This document shows, piece by piece, positions 1 through 5,850 of a stretch of DNA of 6,823 nt. Position numbers and translations under genes: made by a program. The DNA comes from an uncultured Clostridia bacterium. Its GTDB lineage: Bacteria; Bacillota; Clostridia; Oscillospirales; Acutalibacteraceae. The notes beneath the pieces are model-generated. The model saw only the letters and a list, made by a program, of their open reading frames with translations, did no database searches and was not told where the DNA came from. Position 1 is the stretch's first letter; every line of letters starts with the position of its first letter. The stretch spans positions 1-6,823 of the forward strand of contig CAMJYF010000099.1 in NCBI GenBank assembly GCA_946409885.1, in the 5' to 3' direction.

Positions 1-366
<366 letters not shown>

Positions 367-1812
367 TTATTTTCCGTAAATAAATTCTTTTAAAAAGGCT
401 TTGTTTTCCTCGTAATTCACCACCAGCACGTCCTGATAGTTTTTGGTGTCGTCGTACCAGGTGCCGTCCTGGGGGACGCGGCCGGACAGAATGCCCCCCA
501 GCAGGCAGGGCAAAACGCGGTAGGCCAGGGTAAACAGCTGTTTGCGGGGCACGCTGCATTCCGCCTTGGCCAGCAGCTTTCTGCCGAGCCTTGTCAGCCG
601 CAGGGGGCCGGTGCGAAGGGCCTTTTTGAGGATGATCCCCAGCACCTCCCGCTGCCGTTCCGTGCGGAAGAAATCGGTCTGCCCCTTGCGGATGCGGCAG
701 TAGGTAAGGGCCTGCAGGCCGTTCATCTTGATTTCCGTTCCGATGGGGGCGTTGTAGCCCTCCGCCGCCAGCGCGGCCGCCTCCACGGCGTCCACCTCCG
801 GGATGGTGATCCCGCCGATGCCGTCCACCAGATCGATGAGAACGTCGTAGCCGATCTTGAGATAGCCGTCGATCCTGACGCCGAAGTTGTATTCGATGGT
901 ATCCCGCACCAGCTGGGGGCCGCCGTAGGTGCAGGCGGCGTTCAGCTTGTCGTCGCCGTGGCCTGGGATATAGACGTAAGAATCCCGCAAAAAGGAGGTC
1001 AGCTTCAGCTTGCTGTGGGCGTTATCCACCGACAGCAGCATCATGGAATCGGAGCGGGAGGAATCCGCCGTGTTCTGGGTGTCGATCCCCAGCAGCAGCA
1101 GATTATACACCGCCGGCGAGGAAAGCAGGCCGGCAGCGTCCGCGGACTCGTTGGGCAGCAGCTGCGCGGGCGTATACCCGGTGGCGACGTAGGCCGCCGC
1201 GCCGCTGAGCAGCAGCGCCGCCGCCAGCAGCAAAGAGAGGATCACCGTCAGGACCCTGCGGAAACCACCCTTCTTCTTCCCGGCCCGTTTCAGGTTCTTT
1301 CGGGCGTTCTTCTGGGCCTTCCGGCGTTTCCGCTGGCGCTGCTTCTCGCTCAGCTCCTCCGGCCCGCCGAACTCGTCGAAATCCTCGTCCGTGACAATAT
1401 AGTTATAGGGCATCTGCGTGGGAGGGCGGTGCAGCAGCTCGCTGTCGATCTGCTCCGTGATCAGGTCCTCCGTATGGGCGGCGGGGCGGGCGGCCTCGCT
1501 GTATTTCGGCGTCCGGCGGGGGGCGGCGCCCGTCTCCCGGTAGGAGCGCTGCGTCCGGTCCGCAGGAACCGTCCTTCCCTGCCCCTCCCGCCGTACCGGC
1601 GTGGAAGAAGCCGCCGGGGAGAAATACCGGTCGGAGGCGGCCGCCCCTCCCCGTGGGGCCGAAGCGGACGCCGCGCGGCGTTCCGGCTCCGGTTCCCGCG
1701 TCACGGGACGGCGCCCCGGCGCCCCGGCGCCATCCGCCCGGGGGTCGGGCCGCCGGGGCCCGGTTGAGGAGGGCCTGTTCCCTCCGCCGCTGAAAAATAT
1801 ATCGCTGGCCAT
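367..1812 (-). CDS. LytR-CpsA-Psr (LCP) family membrane protein with long disordered N-terminal tail
   Basis: This 481-residue protein is a likely wall-polymer ligase. LCP enzymes transfer lipid-linked anionic glycopolymers (teichoic acid, capsule-like polymers) onto peptidoglycan outside the membrane. Layout: residues 1-156 are low-complexity, rich in Arg, Pro, Ala and Gly, with an acidic patch near 141-156; 157-186 are polybasic (17 Lys/Arg in 30); one membrane helix spans about 187-208; the LCP domain runs about 236-397. Key residues seen: D244, the RSDSM block (R253, D255), FLRDS (R276, D277), and R373/R375, D380, R383, R386, Q387 and R388 in the C-terminal arginine-rich motif. These charged residues are those the family uses for polyprenyl-phosphate and metal binding, so the enzyme looks intact. 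The ATG at 1812 is chosen because GGTGAT lies six bases upstream; the internal Met134 has no such site. The polymer attached cannot be told. The intracellular tail is much longer than in simple LCP proteins. Confidence 0.93.
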   Translation of the reverse strand: MASDIFFSGGGNRPSSTGPRRPDPRADGAGAPGRRPVTREPEPERRAASASAPRGGAAASDRYFSPAASSTPVRREGQGRTVPADRTQRSYRETGAAPRRTPKYSEAARPAAHTEDLITEQIDSELLHRPPTQMPYNYIVTDEDFDEFGGPEELSEKQRQRKRRKAQKNARKNLKRAGKKKGGFRRVLTVILSLLLAAALLLSGAAAYVATGYTPAQLLPNESADAAGLLSSPAVYNLLLLGIDTQNTADSSRSDSMMLLSVDNAHSKLKLTSFLRDSYVYIPGHGDDKLNAACTYGGPQLVRDTIEYNFGVRIDGYLKIGYDVLIDLVDGIGGITIPEVDAVEAAALAAEGYNAPIGTEIKMNGLQALTYCRIRKGQTDFFRTERQREVLGIILKKALRTGPLRLTRLGRKLLAKAECSVPRKQLFTLAYRVLPCLLGGILSGRVPQDGTWYDDTKNYQDVLVVNYEENKAFLKEFIYGK

Positions 1813-1870
1813 TGTTGTATCACCGTACCTTATCGCCGTTGCCGGCGGGAATCGATCCTTTTATCATCTT

Positions 1871-1899
1871 ATTTTAATATATCTTTTGTCATAATACAA
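1871..1899 (-). promoter_or_regulatory. Candidate sigma-A promoter for the LCP-abfA operon
   Basis: Read on the minus strand, TTGTAT (1894-1899) and TAAAAT (1871-1876) are separated by 17 bases. The -10 box has one mismatch to TATAAT; the -35 box keeps only TTG. Transcription would begin near 1864, giving a leader of about 50 bases. The surroundings are strongly AT-rich, which can produce chance matches, so this is tentative. Confidence 0.4.
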
Positions 1900-1940
1900 C
1901 CTGTTCTTTGCAAAAAGCTGAAAAAAACGCCGGAAGGGCA

Positions 1941-1953
1941 TGAAAAATTTTCA
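1941..1953. promoter_or_regulatory. AT-rich palindrome TGAAAAATTTTCA upstream of the Nudix-tyrS promoter
   Basis: This is a perfect 6+1+6 palindrome centred about 58 bases upstream of the predicted plus-strand start site, followed by AAATATTT and an A-run. It could be an operator for a dimeric regulator serving both divergent promoters, or simply part of an UP-element-like A/T tract. No specific regulator is recognised. Confidence 0.35.
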
Positions 1954-1969
1954 AATATTTAAAAAAGTC

Positions 1970-1998
1970 TTGAAAAAAAGTCCATGGTTCTATATAAT
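1970..1998 (+). promoter_or_regulatory. Strong sigma-A promoter for the Nudix-tyrS operon
   Basis: TTGAAA (1970-1975) and a perfect TATAAT (1993-1998) are spaced by exactly 17 bases, with A/T-rich sequence upstream. Transcription should start near 2004-2006, leaving a leader of about 120 bases before the Nudix start codon. It is the only clear plus-strand promoter before tyrS, so it probably drives all four genes. Confidence 0.8.
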
Positions 1999-2039
1999 GG
2001 AATATATTTGTGAAAGAACGGCGAAAAACAGCAGATTCC

Positions 2040-2105
2040 GCCGCGTTACCGCGGCCGGTTCGCCGGATCACGGGCAACGGGACCGCCCCGTCGGTTCCCC
2101 GTCCC
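2040..2105 (+). promoter_or_regulatory. GC-rich structured 5' leader of the Nudix-tyrS operon
   Basis: Consecutive hairpins can be drawn by eye. The first is GCCGCG-TTAC-CGCGGC (2040-2055), followed by CCGG-TTCG-CCGG (2055-2066, sharing one base). The third is GGGACCG paired with CGGTTCCC with one bulged T (2079-2099). The third competes with an alternative stem, ACGGG/CCCGT (2077-2091). No T-tract follows, so it is not a terminator. No known riboswitch or T-box consensus is recognised. The ribosome binding site GGAG (2117-2120) lies outside these stems. Confidence 0.4.
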
Positions 2106-2126
2106 ATTTGGAAATCGGAGAAAACA

Positions 2127-2867
2127 ATGTTAGGAAAAATGGTCAGAGTGAAGGTGACCAGACCGTGCCATTATTACGACGCGCAGACCGACACCCGCTA
2201 CATCATCAATTACGGCATCGCGGAGGTGCCCGGCGAAAAGCGCAGCTTTGTGCTGGGGGCGTATATTCTGGGGGTCAACCACCCCGTGCGCGTGTTTGAG
2301 GGAAAGATCATCGCGGTCATTCACTATCGCAACGTAAAAAAGACGGCGCTGGTGGTGGCGCCGAAGAATATGCGCCGGATCGACTACGAGATCCGCGACG
2401 TGCTGGAATTCAATGAGCCGAGGGATTCCTATACCCTGGATTGCCTTTACGAGCATTCCTGCGGGGCGGTGGTCTTCCGGAAGATCAATGACGAATACCG
2501 CTTTCTGCTCATCAAGAACCGCCGCAGCACCCACTGGGGCTTTCCCAAGGGCCACATGGAAAAGGGCGAGACCCGGGAGCAGACCGCCATGCGGGAGGTT
2601 CTGGAGGAGACCGGCGTGCATATCCATATCTACGAGGGGTTCTGCTCCGAATCGGAATACCGCATCGGGGCCAGGATTGAAAAGCGGGTGGAGGTGTTTT
2701 TAGCCTCCACGGAGGATACGCAGACGGTGATCCAGAAGGAAGAGATCGAGGATTACGTCTGGAAGCGGTATCCGGAGGCCTACGATATGCTGAAATTCGA
2801 CAACGATAAAGAGATCCTGGCTTCTGTCAAAGAGTTTATGGCGGAACAGGGCCTCGGGGAGGTTTGA
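2127..2867 (+). CDS. Nudix hydrolase (Ap4A-hydrolase-like) with N-terminal pyrophosphatase-like domain
   Basis: A 246-residue cytoplasmic enzyme. Residues 142-164 match the Nudix signature GX5EX7REUXEEXGU exactly: G142, E148, R156, E157, E160 and E161 are all present, the glutamates being the metal ligands. WGFPKGHM just before it and the DYVW...FDNDKEI stretch at 209-230 resemble bacterial bis(5'-nucleosyl)-tetraphosphatases, which cleave Ap4A and related signalling or by-product dinucleotides. Residues about 5-95 form a second domain: INYG (27-30) and GAYILGV..PV..F.GKIIAVIH (44-66) recall short clostridial proteins annotated as inorganic pyrophosphatase. The aspartates expected in that fold's active site are missing, so this part may bind rather than cleave. 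Start: the ATG at 2127 has GGAG six bases upstream; an in-frame GTG at 2010 lies almost at the transcription start and is rejected. First gene of a four-gene operon. Confidence 0.93.
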   Translation: MLGKMVRVKVTRPCHYYDAQTDTRYIINYGIAEVPGEKRSFVLGAYILGVNHPVRVFEGKIIAVIHYRNVKKTALVVAPKNMRRIDYEIRDVLEFNEPRDSYTLDCLYEHSCGAVVFRKINDEYRFLLIKNRRSTHWGFPKGHMEKGETREQTAMREVLEETGVHIHIYEGFCSESEYRIGARIEKRVEVFLASTEDTQTVIQKEEIEDYVWKRYPEAYDMLKFDNDKEILASVKEFMAEQGLGEV

Positions 2868-2870
2868 CCT

Positions 2871-3449
2871 ATGACGGAACATTTCGCGGAATGGTTCATG
2901 AACCTGTTTTCCGGCAAGGGCGTTGGGGGCGAGATCATCGCGTTTCTGGCGTCGCTGCTGCCCATCATCGAATGCCGCGGCGGCATGATCATCGCCAAGG
3001 CGTTCCACGTCAACTTTTTCAAGGCGTTCGCCCTTTGCTACCTGGGCAACATGCTGCCCATGCCCTTTATCATTCTATTCATCAAAAAGATTTTCGCGTT
3101 TATGAAATCCCACAACATCCTTACCGGCTTTATCGAAAAGCTGGAGGGCAAGACCGCGAAAAATCAGGAGAAGGTGCTGCGCTATAAGGAGTGGGGCCTG
3201 CTGGCGTTCATCGCCATCCCGCTGCCGGGCACCGGCGGCTGGACCGGTTCGCTGTTCGCGGCGCTGCTGAACATCGATTTCAAAAAGGCCCTGCCCATTG
3301 TGGCGCTGGGCGTGTTCATCGCGGACGTAATCATGTCCATCATCGTCTACGGCGGCACGGCGGCGTTCCACTGGATCGCCAACGACGCGGCCACGGCGAC
3401 GGACGCCGTGACCAATCTGGTGGGTATGATCTCCCGTCTGCCCTGCTGA
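2871..3449 (+). CDS. Small multidrug export protein family (COG2426/PF06695-type) membrane protein
   Basis: This 192-residue inner-membrane protein has about four hydrophobic segments (roughly 20-42, 49-71, 109-133 and 139-162). Family features seen are LPIIECRGGMIIA (30-42), with an acidic-Arg-Gly core in the first membrane segment, GNMLPMPF (59-66), and PLPGTGGWTGSLFAALL (117-133), the most characteristic block. The paired proline/glycine-rich helices suggest an inverted-repeat-like transporter or scaffold fold. The family name comes from a historical annotation; transport of drugs has not been shown in general, and the true substrate is unknown. The ATG follows only three bases after the Nudix stop, with a GGGGAGG site (2856-2862) inside the end of that gene, so translation is probably coupled. 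Length is normal for the family. Confidence 0.9.
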   Translation: MTEHFAEWFMNLFSGKGVGGEIIAFLASLLPIIECRGGMIIAKAFHVNFFKAFALCYLGNMLPMPFIILFIKKIFAFMKSHNILTGFIEKLEGKTAKNQEKVLRYKEWGLLAFIAIPLPGTGGWTGSLFAALLNIDFKKALPIVALGVFIADVIMSIIVYGGTAAFHWIANDAATATDAVTNLVGMISRLPC

Positions 3450-3480
3450 ACAGGCGGCGCAGGCACTTTCCCAAACGAAA

Positions 3481-3507
3481 CGCGCGGCACGGTTATCCGT
3501 GCGCGTG
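3481..3507 (+). promoter_or_regulatory. GC-rich intergenic hairpin directly before a ribosome binding site
   Basis: CGCGCGGCACGG-TTAT-CCGTGCGCGTG folds into an 11-bp stem (one bulged G, one G-T pair) with a TTAT loop. The AAGGAG site of the next gene (3508-3513) starts at the very next base. No T-tract follows, so it should not terminate transcription. It may act as an mRNA processing or stability element, or tune translation of the downstream gene within the operon. Confidence 0.6.
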
Positions 3508-3523
3508 AAGGAGCAGCGTACTG

Positions 3524-4489
3524 ATGGAAAACGAAGAGACCCGCGTCCGGGAGCAGAACAGCGCCTTCGGCGAGCAGGCGCGGCAGGAGACGGAAACGGT
3601 ACTCCGCCGCGCGGGCGGGGAATCCCTTGACGACTATCTGCAGAACGTCAACGCCTACCTCCACGACCTGAACCGGAGGCTCGGCGTACAGCCGGAAGCC
3701 CCTGCCGCGGAAGAACCCGCGGACGGGACTGCCGCGCCGGAGGACGTTTATTTTGCGGAGCCCCTGCCGGAGGAGCCGCCCGCCCCGGGGGAATCGTCGG
3801 CCCCCACCGACGAAAACGCCCCGGGGGAAGAGAGCGGCCGCCCGGCCGGACCGGGCCGCTCTTTCTATGTGGACGGTCTTTCCCCTTACGACCTCCCCTC
3901 CGACGCGTCTTCGGGCTACAGCGACTCCCCTGCCGACTGGAAAGCGGCGGTGGCCCACCCGGAGCTGTACCCGGATCTGGACGATCCGCAGGTGACCGGG
4001 CGGAAAATCAGCCGGAAGGGCCGCCGCGCGGAAAAGCGGGCGGCCAAGCAAAGGGCGAAACAGGCAAAGCGGGAGCGGCGGCGCGAACGAAAAAACGCTC
4101 CGCCGGCGGTGAAGGGGAACGTCAGCCGGTTTTCCTTTGTGACCACCCTGCTGAACCTGGGGCTGTACGGCGGCTGGCTGATCGCCTATTTCATTTCGCT
4201 GGCCGTGCGCAGCATGATGTTCACCAGCGCCCAGGCGGAAATGGCCATGCAGGGCGTGGCCGCCTATTCGGTGACCATCTCTTCGCCCGTATTCACGGTG
4301 TTGAAGCTGCTGATCTACGCTATGCCGGTGGTGGTGCTGCTGTGGATGAGGGGCGTGCTTTCCGCCGATAAAAAAGGACTGGAGCCGCCGGATAAAAAAT
4401 GGCTGATCGCCGCCTTCGCCGCGGACCTGACCGTGGGGTTTGTCGTTGTTTTTGACGTGCTGGCGGCAAAGCTGGTATTTGGAGCATAA
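3524..4489 (+). CDS. Unrecognised three-pass membrane protein with charge-segregated N-terminal tail
   Basis: I do not recognise this 321-residue protein. Residues 1-55 look helical (SLDDYLQNVNAYLHDLNRRL at 34-53 could be amphipathic). Residues 56-158 are acidic, Pro/Ala/Glu-rich and probably disordered; 160-190 are intensely basic (18 Lys/Arg in 31). Three hydrophobic helices follow at about 205-228, 256-276 and 293-317. The basic stretch before the first helix predicts that the tail lies in the cytoplasm. AAGGAG (3508-3513) sits ten bases before the ATG. The gap to the preceding gene is 74 bases and contains a hairpin; the following tyrS begins 16 bases after its stop, so it is embedded in the operon. 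The tail holds an in-frame 13-base direct repeat giving APGES/APGEE. No catalytic motif is seen. A membrane-anchored scaffold or envelope protein is possible, but that is a guess from architecture. Confidence 0.85.
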   Translation: MENEETRVREQNSAFGEQARQETETVLRRAGGESLDDYLQNVNAYLHDLNRRLGVQPEAPAAEEPADGTAAPEDVYFAEPLPEEPPAPGESSAPTDENAPGEESGRPAGPGRSFYVDGLSPYDLPSDASSGYSDSPADWKAAVAHPELYPDLDDPQVTGRKISRKGRRAEKRAAKQRAKQAKRERRRERKNAPPAVKGNVSRFSFVTTLLNLGLYGGWLIAYFISLAVRSMMFTSAQAEMAMQGVAAYSVTISSPVFTVLKLLIYAMPVVVLLWMRGVLSADKKGLEPPDKKWLIAAFAADLTVGFVVVFDVLAAKLVFGA

Positions 4490-4505
4490 AAAAGGAGAAC
4501 AATAG

Positions 4506-5723
4506 ATGCAGATTTATGAAGAGTTAAAGGCGCGGGGACTGATCGCGCAGGTGACGGACGAGGAGAACGTCCGGGAACTGGTCAACAACGGCAAAGCCGT
4601 GTTCTATATCGGGTTTGATCCCACGGCGGATTCGCTGCACGTGGGCCACTTTATGGCGCTGTGCCTGATGAAGCGGCTGCAGATGGCGGGCAACAAGCCC
4701 ATCGCGCTGATCGGCGGCGGCACCGCCTATGTGGGCGACCCCAGCGGCCGCACGGATATGCGCTCCATGATGACGGCGGAGACCATCCAGCACAACGCGG
4801 ACTGCTTTAAAAAGCAGATGGAGCGGTTCATCGATTTCAGCGACGGCAAGGCCATCATGGTCAACAACGCGGACTGGCTGCTGAAGCTGAACTACGTGGA
4901 GCTGCTGCGCGAGGTGGGCGCCTGCTTTTCCGTCAACAACATGCTGCGGGCGGAATGCTACAAGCAGCGGATGGAAAAGGGCCTGTCCTTCCTGGAGTTC
5001 AACTACATGATCATGCAGAGCTACGACTTTCTGGAGCTGTACAAGCGCTACGGCTGCAACTTCCAGTTCGGCGGGGACGACCAGTGGTCCAACATGCTGG
5101 GCGGAAGAGAGCTGATCCGCCGCAAGCTGGATAAAGAGGCCAACGCCATGACCATCACCCTGCTGCTGAATTCCGCGGGCAAAAAGATGGGCAAAACCGT
5201 GGGCGGCGCGGTATGGCTGGATCCCAACAAGACCCCGCCCTACGATTTCTACCAGTACTGGCGCAACGTGGCGGACGCGGACGTGCTGAAGTGCATCCGT
5301 ATGCTCACCTTCCTGCCGCTGGAGGAGATCGACAAGATGGACGCCTGGGAGGGCAGTCAGCTGAACACCGCCAAGGAAATACTGGCCTACGAACTGACCA
5401 AGCTGGTGCACGGCGAGGAAGAGGCCAACGCGGCCCAGGCCAAGGCAAAAAGCCTGTTTTCCGCCGGCGGCTCCGACGCGCCGGAAGCGCCCCTGTCCCC
5501 GGAGGATTTCAAGGATGGAACAGTGGATATCCTCACCATGCTGGTAAAATCCGGTCTGGTGGGCACCCGTTCCGACGCCCGCCGGGCCGTGGACCAGGGC
5601 GGCGTGACCGTGGACGGCGAAAAGATCACCGATATCCACACCGCCTGGACGGCCGAGCAGATCGGCGAAGGTCTGCTGCTGAAGCGCGGTAAAAAGAATT
5701 TCAAAAAAATCGTTGTAAAATAA
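4506..5723 (+). CDS. tyrS: Tyrosyl-tRNA synthetase (TyrRS)
   Basis: This 405-residue class I aminoacyl-tRNA synthetase charges tRNA-Tyr with tyrosine, using ATP and releasing AMP and pyrophosphate. Seen: FYIGFDPTADSLHVGH (33-48) with Y34 for tyrosine binding and the HIGH-type motif HVGH (45-48); IGGGTAYVGDPSGR (69-82); the tyrosine pocket YMIMQSYDF (167-175); FGGDDQWSN (188-196); the KMSKS-type loop KMGKT (227-231); and a C-terminal S4 RNA-binding domain (about 338-400, around SDARRAVDQGGVTVDG). The length is normal and all catalytic blocks are intact. AAAGGAG (4491-4497) lies eight bases before the ATG and 16 bases separate it from the previous stop, so it is translated from the operon mRNA. 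There is no room for a T-box leader, which is a common control of tyrS in Firmicutes. The DD in GGDDQW replaces the SD of the textbook Bacillus-type enzyme. Confidence 0.99.
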   Translation: MQIYEELKARGLIAQVTDEENVRELVNNGKAVFYIGFDPTADSLHVGHFMALCLMKRLQMAGNKPIALIGGGTAYVGDPSGRTDMRSMMTAETIQHNADCFKKQMERFIDFSDGKAIMVNNADWLLKLNYVELLREVGACFSVNNMLRAECYKQRMEKGLSFLEFNYMIMQSYDFLELYKRYGCNFQFGGDDQWSNMLGGRELIRRKLDKEANAMTITLLLNSAGKKMGKTVGGAVWLDPNKTPPYDFYQYWRNVADADVLKCIRMLTFLPLEEIDKMDAWEGSQLNTAKEILAYELTKLVHGEEEANAAQAKAKSLFSAGGSDAPEAPLSPEDFKDGTVDILTMLVKSGLVGTRSDARRAVDQGGVTVDGEKITDIHTAWTAEQIGEGLLLKRGKKNFKKIVVK

Positions 5724-5749
5724 GCCTGATAAAAATTGAATCAAACAAA

Positions 5750-5783
5750 AAAAACTGTCGGGGCAGCCGCCTCGGCAGTTTTT
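5750..5783. terminator. Bidirectional intrinsic terminator between tyrS and the convergent gene
   Basis: AAAAACTGTCGGGGC and GCCTCGGCAGTTTTT pair over all 15 positions (two G-T wobbles) around an AGCC loop. On the plus strand the stem ends in five Ts, 26 bases after the tyrS stop. On the minus strand it ends in eight Ts followed by GTTTG, a stronger tract, 67 bases after the stop of the propeller/SH3b gene. It should therefore end both convergent transcripts. Confidence 0.9.
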
Positions 5784-5850
5784 GCTGATCAGGGTTTTAT
5801 CAAAAGCAATATGAGAAGCTATCATAACAGGCTTCCGAGATGTGAATACC

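Larger units (their letters stand above)
1813..2126. other. Divergent intergenic control region
   Basis: These 314 bases between the LCP gene and the Nudix gene hold no credible coding sequence. The centre (about 1861-2015) is AT-rich and carries promoter elements for both directions; the outer parts, which become the two mRNA leaders, are GC-rich. On the LCP side the leader contains a 5-bp stem closed by a GCAA tetraloop when read on the minus strand (1834-1847). On the Nudix side there are three GC-rich hairpins. Individual elements are listed separately. Confidence 0.85.

Noticed and set aside
1411..1413. Met134 of the LCP protein as an alternative start that would drop most of the disordered tail
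   Set aside because: The sequence just upstream on the minus strand has no ribosome binding site (CCTCCC instead of GGAGG), whereas the ATG at 1812 has GGTGAT.
958..1767. A 269-residue open frame on the plus strand opposite the LCP gene
   Set aside because: Arg/Gly/Gln-rich low-complexity translation with no ribosome binding site; a shadow of the real LCP gene.
2040..2055. GTTACCGCGG resembles the T-box core ending in ACCGCG
   Set aside because: The AGGGTGG half is missing, the leader is too short for a T-box stem I, and no terminator follows; the match comes from a simple GC hairpin.
2010..2126. GTG at 2010 as the Nudix start, adding 39 residues
   Set aside because: It lies about five bases after the predicted transcription start, has no Shine-Dalgarno site on the mRNA, and adds unstructured Arg/Pro-rich sequence. 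The ATG at 2127 has GGAG at ideal spacing.
3831..3866. Nine-bp GC stem (AGAGCGGCC/GGCCGCTCT) followed by TTCT, like an intragenic terminator
   Set aside because: It lies well inside an intact gene whose downstream partner tyrS depends on read-through, and the T-tract is broken and short.
4363..4399. Short repeat CCGATAAAAAA / CCGGATAAAAAA
   Set aside because: It simply encodes two similar Asp-Lys-Lys turns between membrane helices and is too short and imperfect to be a meaningful element.
4524..5825. A 433-residue open frame on the minus strand opposite tyrS
   Set aside because: It is the antisense shadow of a certain tyrS gene, is rich in His/Val/Leu/Gln without domain character, and crosses the terminator; long antisense frames are expected in GC-rich genes.
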